The position numbers were made by a program, and so were the translations under genes. The notes beneath the pieces were generated by a model, which was given only the letters and a program-made list of their open reading frames with translations, made no database searches and had not been told where the DNA came from. This document shows positions 27,127 to 36,780 of a DNA stretch of 64,000 nt, piece by piece. The stretch is taken from the NCBI RefSeq assembly GCF_006476605.1, contig NZ_ML636811.1, positions 1 to 64,000 on the forward strand, in the 5' to 3' direction. Each line of letters begins with the position of its first letter. Positions within the stretch are counted from its first letter, which is position 1. This DNA comes from Brucella gallinifaecis (GTDB lineage: Bacteria; Pseudomonadota; Alphaproteobacteria; Rhizobiales; Rhizobiaceae).

Positions 27127-27362
27127 AACAGTAAAATGTTTTTTGATCGAGTTTCATTGATCTTCCTTTTTTCATTAAAGGTCATGAAAATGGCTGCAAT
27201 TGTGGCGTGGACCAAATGAAGGCTCATACCGCTTTATAGTAGGCGACGAATTTTCTTCTCTTGATGCTTGGCGCAGTGGCTGGATGACTTCTCGCGCCCG
27301 TCCATTGGCTGGATTTGCTTCGGACAAGCGGAGAGGTTTTCATAAGATGAAAGGAAACCTTT

Positions 27363-27512
27363 ATGACGAAGCGATTGCCTTTAGGAGGAATTTGAACGTA
27401 AGGCTGTCCGTCTGGCCGAGACGAGCGGTCGGACGCGACGTGAAGTTGCTGAAGACCTTGGTGTAGGACCGTCCACACTCACACGGTGGATTTGCCGCAA
27501 CCGAAGATATGA
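27363..27512 (+). pseudogene. IS3-family OrfA remnant
   Basis: After ATG-ACG-AAG-CGA a frameshift leads to EFERKAVRLAETSGRTRRE then VAEDLGVGPSTLTRWI, the helix-turn-helix of IS3 OrfA. The similarity ends about 27512; OrfB is absent. The rest of the 26845-27721 gap holds no supported gene except possibly 26896-27126. The remnant borders the G+C-rich block that begins with the glucose dehydrogenase gene. Confidence 0.7.
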
Positions 27513-27721
27513 CAGCCTGTCCGATACTTCATGTTGCCGCATATCAATCTTTTCTTCCGGCTTCGACTATCGTCTTCCGGCCCTGAACGTACTTCTGCAT
27601 ATCATTCTCTACAGAAAGTCGGCTGTCGGCGCTATGCGTTCAGACACATACCGGACGGCAGGAGCGGTTTTGTGTTCCCTCCATCCGGCGTAACTCAGCT
27701 TTGAAAGAAAGGAGGAGCGTG

Positions 27722-30046
27722 ATGGAGAATTTGCGACGCGCATTCTCGATAATCCTTGCTGTTGCAGGGATCTATCTGGTTGTTTTGGGGGGCAGGCTGC
27801 TGTTCCTTGGTGGGTCTCCTTATTACCTGCTGGTCGGCATCATCTATGTTGTCGCAGTCTGGCTGATGTGGAAGCAGGATCGTCGCTCGGTCTGGCTGAT
27901 CAGCGCGGTATTACTGATCACGGTTCTGTGGTCGGCATGGGAAGTCCATGGGATCGGTGCTTATTGGGGCTGGCTGGCGCGCCTGATGGTGCCGCTTGGC
28001 TTTGCTATTGTGGCCGCTCTTCTGTTCGCCTCTTTCAGGGACAAGGCAGGAAAGGCCTGTTTGGGCGCTGCAGCCCTCGGCGCTGTCTGCTTTGCCGCGG
28101 TTTTTGCTCGTGCCTTCATCAACGTTCCCTATGTCGCCGCTACCAACGGCGATGATTACAAGATCGCCCAGTCCGACAACAAGCCGATCGACTGGACGGC
28201 CTATAGCCGCGACACGATGGGTATCCGCTTTTCGCCCTTTACCCAGATCAACCGTGACAACGTCAAGGATCTGAAGGTCGCCTGGACCTACCGGACTGGC
28301 CGCGACTTCTCGAATGCGAACTCGGTCGATCAGAACACTCCGCTCCAGATTGGCAATACGCTCTACGCCTGCACGCCAGAGAATGCCGTTCACGCGATCA
28401 ATGCCACCACGGGTGAGCGAAAATGGCTCTATGAGGCTAAGGCCAAATCCTACACCTGGGCGCGTTGCCGGGGACTTGGTTATTATGAAAACACCGCCGC
28501 TGTATCAGGCGAAATATGCGCGAAGCGGATTGTCGGCAATACCGTTGATGGCCGCCTCTATGAGTTGGATGCCGAGACCGGTGCGCTTTGCCCGCAGTTC
28601 GGCACCAATGGAGAAGTTGATCTTCGTGCGAATATGGGCGTGATGGGTCCGGGATATTACTACCAGAACTCGGCCCCGCTGGTCGCCGGAGACAAGATCA
28701 TCGTCGGCGGTTGGGTTTCGGATAACCAAAACCTCAGCGAGCCTTCCGGTGCGATCCGTGCATTCGATGCGCTGACCGGTACCCTGGTCTGGACCTGGGA
28801 TCCCGGCAACCCTGATGTGGCGCGCGACCCGCTGAATGATGGAGAATACACCGCCGGTACGCCGAACATGTGGACCCATGCGGCCTTCGATCCGGCGCTT
28901 GGCGTGGTCTATGCCCCGATGGGTAATGCCGGCACTGATTATTACAATGCCAAGCGCCCTGAACACTCGCTTGAGTACAACGCGGCGCTGGTGGCGCTCG
29001 ACGTAAACACCGGCAAACCGAAATGGTCTTTCCAGACCGTGCATGATGATTTGTGGGATTATGACATACCGTCACAGCCTGCATTGCTTGATATGAAAAA
29101 CGATGCGGGCGAGATGGTTCCCGCTGTTCTGATCTTTACCAAGCGTGGGCAGATATTTGCGCTGGACCGGCGCGACGGGACGCCCATCAGCAAGGTAGAA
29201 GAGCTGCCGGTGCCGACGACGGGTACCGTTCCAGAGAACCGCGTATCGCCGACGCAGCCCTACAGTGTCGATATGCCGGTGATCAATTCGGAGCGCTTTA
29301 CCGAGGCTTCTTCCTGGGGCATGACGATGTTCGATCAGCTATTGTGCCGCATCAGCTATAAGCAGATGCGTTATGACGGCGACTTCACCTTACCCGGCCT
29401 TGACTGGACCCTCAGCAGTCCAGGGGTTCTGGGTGGCCAGAACTGGGGCAGTGCGTCTTACGATCCGCTCAATCGCCGGTTGTTCGTCAATGATATCCGA
29501 CTGGGCGATGTGAAACGGATGATGACAAGGCCTGAATACGACAAGGCACTGGAAACCCGTACCCCTTCGGCAGATGGTCACGGACTCGCTCCGATGGACG
29601 GCACGCCCTATGCCATTGAAAACGGCAACTGGTATTCGCCGCTTGGTGTGCCCTGCCAGCAACCGCCTCTCGGCACGGTCACGGCAATCGACCTCGATAC
29701 TCGTTCCATCGCCTGGCAAATGCCCGGAGGCACAGCCGAACAGCTTGGCCCGCTGAATATCAAGCTAGGCCTGCCATTGACGCTTGGAATGCCGACCTAT
29801 GCCGGTACCTCGGTCACAGCCGGAGGGATCGTGTTCTTCGCCGGGACGCAGGATTTCTATCTGCGTGCCTATGATGCCGCGACCGGCGAGGAACTCGTGA
29901 AGGTTCCGCTGCCGGTCGGTGCGAGTGCTACGCCGATGGTCTTCATCTCGCCCGAGAACGGCAAGGAATATGTCGTGCTCTCGGTTGGGGGTGCAGCGCA
30001 TTCGGCAGCTGGCGACTATCTGATGGCCTTCACTTTGCCCGAATAA
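27722..30046 (+). CDS. gcd: Membrane-bound PQQ-dependent glucose dehydrogenase
   Basis: 774 residues from the ATG at 27722, which has AAAGGAGGAG before it. Five N-terminal membrane helices (residues 1-125) anchor a PQQ beta-propeller facing the periplasm (DWTAYSRDTMGIRFSPFTQI, DNVKDLKVAWTYRTG, VHDDLWDYDIPSQP, LGVPCQQPP, GTQDFYLRAYDAATG). It oxidises glucose to gluconolactone and reduces ubiquinone. The length is close to E. coli Gcd (796). PQQ biosynthesis genes are not in the window. The gene is richer in G+C than the flanking loci and is bordered by IS3 debris, suggesting transfer. A terminator follows. Confidence 0.93.
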   Translation: MENLRRAFSIILAVAGIYLVVLGGRLLFLGGSPYYLLVGIIYVVAVWLMWKQDRRSVWLISAVLLITVLWSAWEVHGIGAYWGWLARLMVPLGFAIVAALLFASFRDKAGKACLGAAALGAVCFAAVFARAFINVPYVAATNGDDYKIAQSDNKPIDWTAYSRDTMGIRFSPFTQINRDNVKDLKVAWTYRTGRDFSNANSVDQNTPLQIGNTLYACTPENAVHAINATTGERKWLYEAKAKSYTWARCRGLGYYENTAAVSGEICAKRIVGNTVDGRLYELDAETGALCPQFGTNGEVDLRANMGVMGPGYYYQNSAPLVAGDKIIVGGWVSDNQNLSEPSGAIRAFDALTGTLVWTWDPGNPDVARDPLNDGEYTAGTPNMWTHAAFDPALGVVYAPMGNAGTDYYNAKRPEHSLEYNAALVALDVNTGKPKWSFQTVHDDLWDYDIPSQPALLDMKNDAGEMVPAVLIFTKRGQIFALDRRDGTPISKVEELPVPTTGTVPENRVSPTQPYSVDMPVINSERFTEASSWGMTMFDQLLCRISYKQMRYDGDFTLPGLDWTLSSPGVLGGQNWGSASYDPLNRRLFVNDIRLGDVKRMMTRPEYDKALETRTPSADGHGLAPMDGTPYAIENGNWYSPLGVPCQQPPLGTVTAIDLDTRSIAWQMPGGTAEQLGPLNIKLGLPLTLGMPTYAGTSVTAGGIVFFAGTQDFYLRAYDAATGEELVKVPLPVGASATPMVFISPENGKEYVVLSVGGAAHSAAGDYLMAFTLPE

Positions 30047-30071
30047 GGTCTATGCGAATGATCGCAAGACT

Positions 30072-30110
30072 TAATAACCCTCCGCAACTGCGGCGGGTTA
30101 TTGCTTTTTT
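30072..30110 (+). terminator. Rho-independent terminator after gcd
   Basis: AATAACCC-TCCGC pairs with GCGGC-GGGTTATT and is followed by GCTTTTTT (T-run 30105-30110). Confidence 0.8.
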
Positions 30111-30262
30111 GGCTTAAGAAAACTGAATGTGCTTTCTGATTTGTAGTTGAATATTCCACTTTTGGTGCGGACGCCGTTTCACCTGAACAAGCTGCGCCGG
30201 CTTGTCTTCTTGCGCAGGCCCATGTCCCGATAGCGTGCAACGCACTCTAATTGCCGATAATT

Positions 30263-30292
30263 ATTTTGATAACAATCATTTGTATTCAAATT
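30263..30292. promoter_or_regulatory. A+T-rich imperfect palindrome before the MarR gene
   Basis: ATTTTGATA and TATTCAAATT form an imperfect inverted repeat about 25-50 bases before the MarR start. MarR proteins often repress their own gene through such sites, so this is a candidate operator. Confidence 0.35.
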
Positions 30293-30314
30293 ATATTTTG
30301 GCTATGTAGCACAC

Positions 30315-30794
30315 ATGTCAACAGATGATCCCTTCTCCCGCCCTGCCATGTACCCCCGTGATGAATTCGGGTTCCGCTTCGTTGTTCTGGCCCGCCGCTG
30401 GCGACGCTTTGTCGATGATCGTCTGGCAAAATCCGGTCTCTCCGATGCAACGTGGACGCCGCTGGTCCATCTGGACGGGGTTGAAGACGGCATCACCCAG
30501 ACCGAGCTGGCCGCCCGCATCGGGCTGGATACTTCAAGCCTCGTGCGACTGCTCGACATTCTTTGTGCGCGCGGTCTGGTCGAACGTCGGGTCGATTCCA
30601 ATGACCGTCGTGCAAGACGCCTGCATCTGACCCCGGCGGGAAAAGCCGAAGTGACACGCATCCGTCGGCTGTTGCTTGCCGCCGAAGCCGAGTTGCTCTC
30701 GGACAGTTCGGATGACGAAATTGCCGACCTGTTGCGCGTCCTTGACAGGATCGCACAGCGAATCGAGACCCTTCGGCCCGGGGCATCGAAATGA
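30315..30794 (+). CDS. MarR-family transcriptional regulator
   Basis: 159 residues with a central winged helix-turn-helix (ITQTELAARIGLDTSSLVRLLDIL, about residues 55-80 in part) and the wing motif NDRRARRLHLTPAGK. MarR proteins respond to phenolic or drug-like ligands. The FUSC transporter gene overlaps its stop by four bases, so the regulator most likely controls this pump. Same high G+C as gcd. Confidence 0.85.
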   Translation: MSTDDPFSRPAMYPRDEFGFRFVVLARRWRRFVDDRLAKSGLSDATWTPLVHLDGVEDGITQTELAARIGLDTSSLVRLLDILCARGLVERRVDSNDRRARRLHLTPAGKAEVTRIRRLLLAAEAELLSDSSDDEIADLLRVLDRIAQRIETLRPGASK

Positions 30795-32671
30795 GCATTT
30801 CCAGGCTCGCACGTTATGGGTTTGATCTACCGCGTCTGGCCTATGCCGGGCGGACTGCGCTGGCTGCATGTCTGGCTTTCATGATCGCCTGGCTTCTTGG
30901 GCTTGAACATCCGCAATGGGCGGGTATGACGGTCTGGGCCGCCTCGCAGCCGACACGGGGACAGTTGCTTGAAAAAAGCTTCTTCCGATTCGCGGGAACG
31001 ATCAGCGGCACGATTGTGGGCATCCTGCTGGTGCTGGCCTCAAACATCCACCCGGGGCTGCTGGTTGCAGGGCTCGCTCTTTGGGTGGGCCTATGCGCGG
31101 GGATCGGCAATCTTCAGCGCGGTTTCGTTTCCTATGGCACGATTATGGCCGGGATCACCGCCGCTATGGTGGCGCTAATCGACACGGGCCATCCGGAAAG
31201 GGTGCTGCATCTGGGCGCCGACCGGATGGCGACCGTGCTGACCGGTGTGGTTGTTGCTCTGCTTGTCGGCCTGCTGTTCGCACCTGCTTCGGCGGGCACA
31301 ATGCTGCAGGTGCGTGTGCGCGAGGTCCTGGCGGATCTGATGCAGGCTTTGGTTGATCATTGCAGGGGCGATGGAGCTGAACACCATGCTGCACAACGTC
31401 TGCTCGCGGATATGTCGATGATCGAAGAGATACTGGATCAGCACGGGGCCGGATCCTTGCGCGCACGCCGCGAGGCGCGTCAGACGCGGCGACTTCTGGG
31501 CGCGATGATCCCGGTTCTAATACGACTGCGCAGTGCGGCGCCTGACCAGTCGGAAGCGTGTGTGGAGCAACTCGAGCAGGCCGTCATCGCACTGCACAGC
31601 GCTGATCTCGCCGCCGCCCGTGAAGCGATGGAGCGGGGGCGGGCGGCGGTGCCCGGTTCCGACCTGGCTGGCGTTCTGGGGCCGCTGGCTGCACAGCTCG
31701 GCGACTGGGAGCGTGCAGAGGCCGCGCCAACGGGTGCTCCTGAGCCGGTGGTGCTGCATCGCGACTGGATCGGCGCACGTGAAGCGATGCTGCGCGCTAT
31801 GGCCACGATCGGCATGTCCGGTGCGCTTTGGCTTGTCACCGGCTGGAGCGCGGGGGCTTATATACTGCTCGGCCTCTCGTTGATGCTTTCGATGTTCTCG
31901 ACCTTTGACAGCCCGGCGACCATGATGCGTTCAGTGTTCATGGGGCAGGGGCTTGGTGTGATAGGTGCGTTGTCCTGCCGCTGGCTGGTTTGGCCGCTGG
32001 CAGAGACGGAGGCGGGAATGATTGCTTTGACCATGCCCTTCATCCTGCTGGGTGCCTTGCTGGCCGGACACCGCAGGACGGTGACCAGGAGCCTCGACTA
32101 TAATATGGTTCTTCTGTTGATGTTGCAGCCGTCGTGGCCGCTTGTCGGCAGTTTTGGCAGTTCGGTGTTGATCGGCCTGTCGATCGTGGCCGCACCCGTC
32201 ATTGCGATGTTCGCCTATCGGATGATCTATCCTGCCGGATTGCAGCGCCGTATTGCCACGCTGATGACCATGATGGTGCATGACGTGCAGGATCTCGCTG
32301 CCGATCCCGGCGCACTTGGCCGCCGAAGCCTCTGGCGGGCGCGGCTCTATCACCGGATGTTGCGGCTGGTGCGTATGGCCGAGCGCTCAGGGCGCAATGA
32401 CTTGCCGGTGCTGGACGGTTGCCTCGCTCTTCTCGATCTTGGTCATGCAGTGATACACAGCCATGAACTCTTGGCCCGGTCTGACATCACCCGTGGCGAG
32501 CGGCGAGTATTGGAAACTGCTCTCGGACGGTTGCAGCGCCTGGCAACGGCGCCTGAACGGTCCTGTGCCATCCTGCGTCAGGCGGCGCACCGCCTTTCAG
32601 TCCCCGACGCGGTGATCTTTAAGCGGGCGGCCGATGCGCTGGCGGGTCAGGCGGCTTTCTTCCGGATATAG
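30791..32671 (+). CDS. FUSC-family (AaeB-like) inner-membrane transporter
   Basis: 626 residues. Two sets of hydrophobic helices (about residues 15-165 and 340-480) are separated by a cytoplasmic helical region, the duplicated layout of the FUSC/aromatic-acid exporter family. The motif HPQWAGMTVWAASQPTRG lies near residue 40. Such proteins usually work with a small DUF1656 protein and an HlyD-type periplasmic adaptor, which are missing here: the sequence after 32671 is non-coding with IS debris. The operon is therefore probably truncated or the pump uses partners encoded elsewhere. Confidence 0.82.
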   Translation: MSISRLARYGFDLPRLAYAGRTALAACLAFMIAWLLGLEHPQWAGMTVWAASQPTRGQLLEKSFFRFAGTISGTIVGILLVLASNIHPGLLVAGLALWVGLCAGIGNLQRGFVSYGTIMAGITAAMVALIDTGHPERVLHLGADRMATVLTGVVVALLVGLLFAPASAGTMLQVRVREVLADLMQALVDHCRGDGAEHHAAQRLLADMSMIEEILDQHGAGSLRARREARQTRRLLGAMIPVLIRLRSAAPDQSEACVEQLEQAVIALHSADLAAAREAMERGRAAVPGSDLAGVLGPLAAQLGDWERAEAAPTGAPEPVVLHRDWIGAREAMLRAMATIGMSGALWLVTGWSAGAYILLGLSLMLSMFSTFDSPATMMRSVFMGQGLGVIGALSCRWLVWPLAETEAGMIALTMPFILLGALLAGHRRTVTRSLDYNMVLLLMLQPSWPLVGSFGSSVLIGLSIVAAPVIAMFAYRMIYPAGLQRRIATLMTMMVHDVQDLAADPGALGRRSLWRARLYHRMLRLVRMAERSGRNDLPVLDGCLALLDLGHAVIHSHELLARSDITRGERRVLETALGRLQRLATAPERSCAILRQAAHRLSVPDAVIFKRAADALAGQAAFFRI

Positions 32672-33335
32672 CTGGGTTATTTTGCAAGCTTTTTATCAGC
32701 TGAGTATTTTAGATGTTTAAAGCCCGCCATTTTAATAAGTCCGTCATTCTTCTGTGTGTTCAATGGTATCTGGCTTACAATACCGTTATCATGCTCGCTG
32801 GTATCGAACTCATTATATAACTGCGTCCAGTCGTTCAGTTGCTCTTTTGAGTTGAAATGGGCTCAGCCGGAATGATCGAAAATGGACAAGGTTGATCAGA
32901 CTGTGCCAGGTGGTGGCTGACGCTTTGGCGATTATGCCCGGCTCTAGGTTGTTGGCAACTGATGCAATGCTTCCTCGTTCGGGGTTAAAATCCGAACGGT
33001 TTCGCGTTTGAACTCTTTTGTAAATTTGCGCTGCTGCTAGATGTCGAAATGTTTCCCAGACCCCAGTTGGATAACGCTATCGTCTGTCGCCTAAAGACCG
33101 TAACCACTCGTATTGGATTGTGGCGTTACGTCATTTGGCTGAAGGTGCAAGGCATCTCTATATTCGGCTTTTATTTGTTTAGTTTTACATATGATATTTT
33201 CGGATTATAATCTGTTTTTTTAAGAAGAAATTGCTTCTCCGAAGTTTTTAGCTGGTTTACGCTGTCTATTCTGTCACTCAAACGTGTATTCCAGAACTTA
33301 TATTCTGAAGGGGATTTAAAATCGCCAATATGGCC
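32672..33335. other. Gene-free stretch with transposase debris
   Basis: No intact gene in 664 bases. It includes an IS3 OrfA remnant (32890-33040, minus). The last 200 bases are A+T-rich and show nothing else recognisable. Confidence 0.5.
32890..33040 (-). pseudogene. IS3-family OrfA remnant
   Basis: Minus-strand reading gives QQRKFTKEFKRETVRIL, then in another frame SIASVANNLEPGIIAK, matching the N-terminus and helix-turn-helix of IS3 OrfA proteins. Frameshifted and lacking the rest. Orientation is opposite to the remnant at 27363, so the two bracket the gcd-marR-FUSC block. Confidence 0.55.
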
Positions 33336-35036
33336 TCATTTTCTTATTTCATCTGATATCTTTTCCGCGATCATTATCGTTGGCATATTGGTGTTAGCAC
33401 AAGGAATTGCAGGCATGAGTGATGCATCGCAAACGCGAAGCCTTTGAATGCCGTGAACTCTACCTTGCGCGTCTGTGACAGAAAATGGATCATCGGTTGC
33501 ACCCATGCGGCATGTGCCGGATGGGTGCCATGTGCCGCCGACATGCTGGCGAACAAAATTTGTAAGTTCCGTATCATCTTCCAAGAGCGATCTGATGCTG
33601 ACACCAGATGTAATGGCAGCATGAACGAGTGCTGTTCGTAATGGTCCTGTCGCATCCAGCATGGCTGAAAGCGTGCCGCGTTGAAATGCGTTCCATGCTC
33701 CGGGCTTGGCAACACTTGCCACACGTGGCGTGTAGCTTGAGGGGAAAACCGTGCCAGCAAAATCACGCATGTTTGGATCAGACAGGATTGCGGCACCTTT
33801 TCGTACAGCATCTTTCAATCGGATAAGATCGCGCTCGTCGCTCAACATGCTAAAATCGACATCTGGTTCTACGTCTACATTGGAAGATGATAGTGAAATG
33901 GCGCCGCGAGAATAGGATTTGTTGACCCAGAAGAACAGACTGCCAATGCGATTACCCACGCAGTGCCATCCAGAGCGAGCAAGAATCGCTGCATGCATAT
34001 CACCAGATGGCGCACCAGCTAGGTACGACGAATAGCGCCAGATTGCTTGTTCATGGTGTTCAAATGCGTCCCGGTTACGGGCTGCTGGTGGCAAATAGGC
34101 AGCCACCGCGATGGAAGGATGTTCCATCAGGTTTTGTCCCACGCCTGCAAGCGCATGGACGACAGGAATTTCAAGGTTTTTCAGATGTTGACCGGGGCCG
34201 ATTCCGGAACGCATCAGCAGGGCAGGTGAATGAATTGCACCTGCCGAAACAATGACCTCATATGCATTGAGCGTGATGTCGGGGGTGTTTTGTGCCGTGC
34301 TTCTGACAATCGCGCCGGTAACTTTTTTGCCGTCAAACATGATCTTTACGGCTGTAAAGCTGCTCATGATTTTCAGATTGGGCCGTTTGCGGACATCGTC
34401 GGTGAGATACGCGACAGAAGTTGGTAGTCGTTCACCCTGATCGCTGACGGCGATAGCCCCGCGATAGGTTCCATCGCGCCATTCACCATTTTGATCCTCA
34501 CCGATAGACCAGCCATTTCTGTCTATTGTGCGCATCACCCGATCAACGAATGGCGATATGCGCTTATCATCAATGCGGCGGATTAAAATTGGCCCATCTT
34601 TGCCATGTAGAGGGCCAGAAAAATCACGATCTGATTCAATCTTACGAAAGTATGGAAGACAACTTTCCCAGTCCCACCCATGGGCACCGAGCCTTTCCCA
34701 CTCGTCGTAGTCCGCAGGTGCACCACGATTAGCCATCAGTGCATTAATTGCTGAGCCTCCACCAAGAATTTTAGCTTGTTCATAGCTGCGCGAGGCGCGC
34801 TTATCGTCATTATGACTAAAAGCACCCATAAATGCCTTAAGTTTCGCCCAGATGTTGTTTGTGTCGAGATAAGCGCGTCCTGGATAACGGCTGCGAATGG
34901 CATCGGGCATATCAGATGCACTGATGTCACGGCCTGCCTCGACAAGTATCACGCGCCGGTTTGGGTCTTCTGAAAGCCGAGCAGCCAGAACGCAACCCGC
35001 AGAACCGCCGCCAAGTATGAGGTGATCGGCAATCAT
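33336..35036 (-). CDS. GMC-family FAD oxidoreductase (choline dehydrogenase-like)
   Basis: 566 residues. It has an N-terminal FAD motif LGGGSAGCVLAARLSED (residues 7-23), the GMC signature KILGGGSAINALM near 90, and the active-site His in TWHPSGTCRMG near 505. The family oxidises alcohols such as choline to aldehydes. It is the last gene of the polyamine-type transporter operon, and its start overlaps the upstream permease stop by ATGA, so its substrate may be an imported amino alcohol or an alcohol derived from it. The precise substrate cannot be read. Confidence 0.88.
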   Translation of the reverse strand: MIADHLILGGGSAGCVLAARLSEDPNRRVILVEAGRDISASDMPDAIRSRYPGRAYLDTNNIWAKLKAFMGAFSHNDDKRASRSYEQAKILGGGSAINALMANRGAPADYDEWERLGAHGWDWESCLPYFRKIESDRDFSGPLHGKDGPILIRRIDDKRISPFVDRVMRTIDRNGWSIGEDQNGEWRDGTYRGAIAVSDQGERLPTSVAYLTDDVRKRPNLKIMSSFTAVKIMFDGKKVTGAIVRSTAQNTPDITLNAYEVIVSAGAIHSPALLMRSGIGPGQHLKNLEIPVVHALAGVGQNLMEHPSIAVAAYLPPAARNRDAFEHHEQAIWRYSSYLAGAPSGDMHAAILARSGWHCVGNRIGSLFFWVNKSYSRGAISLSSSNVDVEPDVDFSMLSDERDLIRLKDAVRKGAAILSDPNMRDFAGTVFPSSYTPRVASVAKPGAWNAFQRGTLSAMLDATGPLRTALVHAAITSGVSIRSLLEDDTELTNFVRQHVGGTWHPSGTCRMGATDDPFSVTDAQGRVHGIQRLRVCDASLMPAIPCANTNMPTIMIAEKISDEIRK

Positions 35037-35827
35037 GCTAGCGCATGCTCCTTGCGCTGGCGGCCGCTACTCAAGGCAGCGAGCATGACGACTATAAAGG
35101 ATACGGCGGTCAGGAGAGAACTGATCGATGCAATGGTTGGATCAATCTCATCACGTAGCGCTGTGAACATGCGCTTTGTAAGCGTCTGATATTGCCCACC
35201 GGAAATAAACAGCGATACGACGGTTTCATCGATAGCTGAAATGAATGCGAACAGCAGGCCTGAGATAATGCTTGGTTTGATTTGTGGCAGCGTGACCGCA
35301 AAGAAGGCTCTAAAGCGGTTCATGCCAAGGCTACGAGCTACCATTTCTTGTGTCGGATCGAATTTGCGCAAGCCGACTAATACTGACGTAACGACATAAG
35401 GAAGGCCGAGCATCACGTTGGCAAGGATGAGACCTGAAAGTGTTGCCAGCAATCCGACTTTCGCAAAGACAAAGAACACGCCAACCGCAGTGATAACGAT
35501 TGGCACAACAAGTGGAAGCAGCAAGACTACCTGCATACTGCGGACGAGTCGGGAGGAAGTCAGATTGAGCGCGTAAGCTGCTGCGGTTCCTATAATTGTC
35601 GCAAGGATCGCGCTTGCTATTGCAACTATCAGACTAACCTTGGTTGCTTGCATCCATGCGCTGCTTGCAAGATAGGCTTCATACCAGCGAAACGACCAGC
35701 TTGGTGGCGGAAAGGTTAGAAATCGTGTTCCTGAAAAAGACATGGGTACAATAATCAGGATCGGGATGATCAGCCAGATCAGGATAAGAGAAACGACTGT
35801 GATGAGAATTGCGCGAGAAACTGACAT
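35033..35827 (-). CDS. Polyamine-type ABC transporter permease (PotC/PotI-like)
   Basis: 264 residues with six hydrophobic helices and the EAA-type loop (EMVARSLGMNRFRAFFAVTLPQ in part, about residues 165-185). The ATG at 35827 is preferred because it lies 4 bases after the stop of the partner permease; the frame to 35857 overlaps it. It works with the permease at 35832, the ATPase at 39997 and the binding protein at 36781. Followed by the GMC gene with ATGA overlap. Confidence 0.87.
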   Translation of the reverse strand: MSVSRAILITVVSLILIWLIIPILIIVPMSFSGTRFLTFPPPSWSFRWYEAYLASSAWMQATKVSLIVAIASAILATIIGTAAAYALNLTSSRLVRSMQVVLLLPLVVPIVITAVGVFFVFAKVGLLATLSGLILANVMLGLPYVVTSVLVGLRKFDPTQEMVARSLGMNRFRAFFAVTLPQIKPSIISGLLFAFISAIDETVVSLFISGGQYQTLTKRMFTALRDEIDPTIASISSLLTAVSFIVVMLAALSSGRQRKEHALA

Positions 35828-35831
35828 GGTC

Positions 35832-36704
35832 TTACTTCGTCCCCATAATGCGTTCAAAAGGGATCACCAGGCTGGTCAAACGGAAGATCAGGAACACACA
35901 GATTAATAGTATAACGCTGATTGACGATGCAGCACCCCATTCATGATAAACCTCGATGTTGCGGGAAACGAGCATTGAAACCATATAGGTCCGTCCACCG
36001 CCAAGCAGCTCTGGCGTAATGTAGAAGCCGAGTGTAAGTACAAAGACCAGTACCATGCCCGCAATCATTCCCGGCAGGGATAGGGGCAGAAAAACCCGCG
36101 TAAAAACATAGAAAGGTGTACCGCCGAGGCTTGAACCAGCCATTGAAAGTTCACGCGGTATTTTCTGCATGGTTGCGTAAAGTGGTAGGACCATAAACGG
36201 TAGCAGAATATGGATTGTTGCCACGACTGTTCCAAATTCGTTATTTACTAGAAGCAGTGGAGCATCAATCAACCCAAGCGACTTTAGGGCCGAGTTAACC
36301 AGCCCGGTTCGTTGCAAAAGGATCAGCCATGCATAAGCACGCACGAGTACGCTGGTCCAGAATGGTAAAATGACCATTGCCAGAATGAAGATGCTCCATT
36401 TGTGCGGGACGGTTGCCGCAAGATAAGCAATCGGGTAACCGAGCAGAAGGGCTGCTATCGTGACTATAAATGCAATTTTAAAAGTTTGCAGAAATGTCAT
36501 CCAATAGACGTTGTCGGTAAGAAAACGCTGATAGTGAACCGCAGTAAAGCCGCCATCTTGCCAGATGGATTGCCATGCGAGCCAGCCAAGCGGCACGATC
36601 AGTAAAGCTGTGACGACTGCCAACGCGGGCGCCAGAAGAAACAGCATCAGTCGCATTTCTTTGCGTCGATAAAGCTCACTTGGATTTAAGGCCAGACTGC
36701 TCAT
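35832..36704 (-). CDS. Polyamine-type ABC transporter permease (PotB/PotH-like)
   Basis: 290 residues with an N-terminal cytoplasmic start (YRRKEMRLMLF) then six helices and the loop RELSMAGSSLGGTPFYVF near residue 190. The ATG at 36704 is chosen over 36713 from the usual start in this family. Between it and the binding-protein gene is a stem-loop. Forms the channel with the permease at 35033. Confidence 0.87.
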   Translation of the reverse strand: MSSLALNPSELYRRKEMRLMLFLLAPALAVVTALLIVPLGWLAWQSIWQDGGFTAVHYQRFLTDNVYWMTFLQTFKIAFIVTIAALLLGYPIAYLAATVPHKWSIFILAMVILPFWTSVLVRAYAWLILLQRTGLVNSALKSLGLIDAPLLLVNNEFGTVVATIHILLPFMVLPLYATMQKIPRELSMAGSSLGGTPFYVFTRVFLPLSLPGMIAGMVLVFVLTLGFYITPELLGGGRTYMVSMLVSRNIEVYHEWGAASSISVILLICVFLIFRLTSLVIPFERIMGTK

Positions 36705-36742
36705 CAATATCACCGTTAAATGCTGTATCGCTCAACTACGAG

Positions 36743-36773
36743 AAGCGCACACGCAATAGTAACATGCGCGCTT
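36743..36773 (-). terminator. Stem-loop after the polyamine-type binding-protein gene
   Basis: On the minus strand AAGCGCGCATG pairs with CGTGTGCGCTT (11 pairs including two G-U) around a nine-base loop. It lies just after the binding-protein stop and before the permease gene, without a T-run. It probably protects the upstream message or lowers downstream expression. Confidence 0.4.
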
Positions 36774-36780
36774 GCTGATG

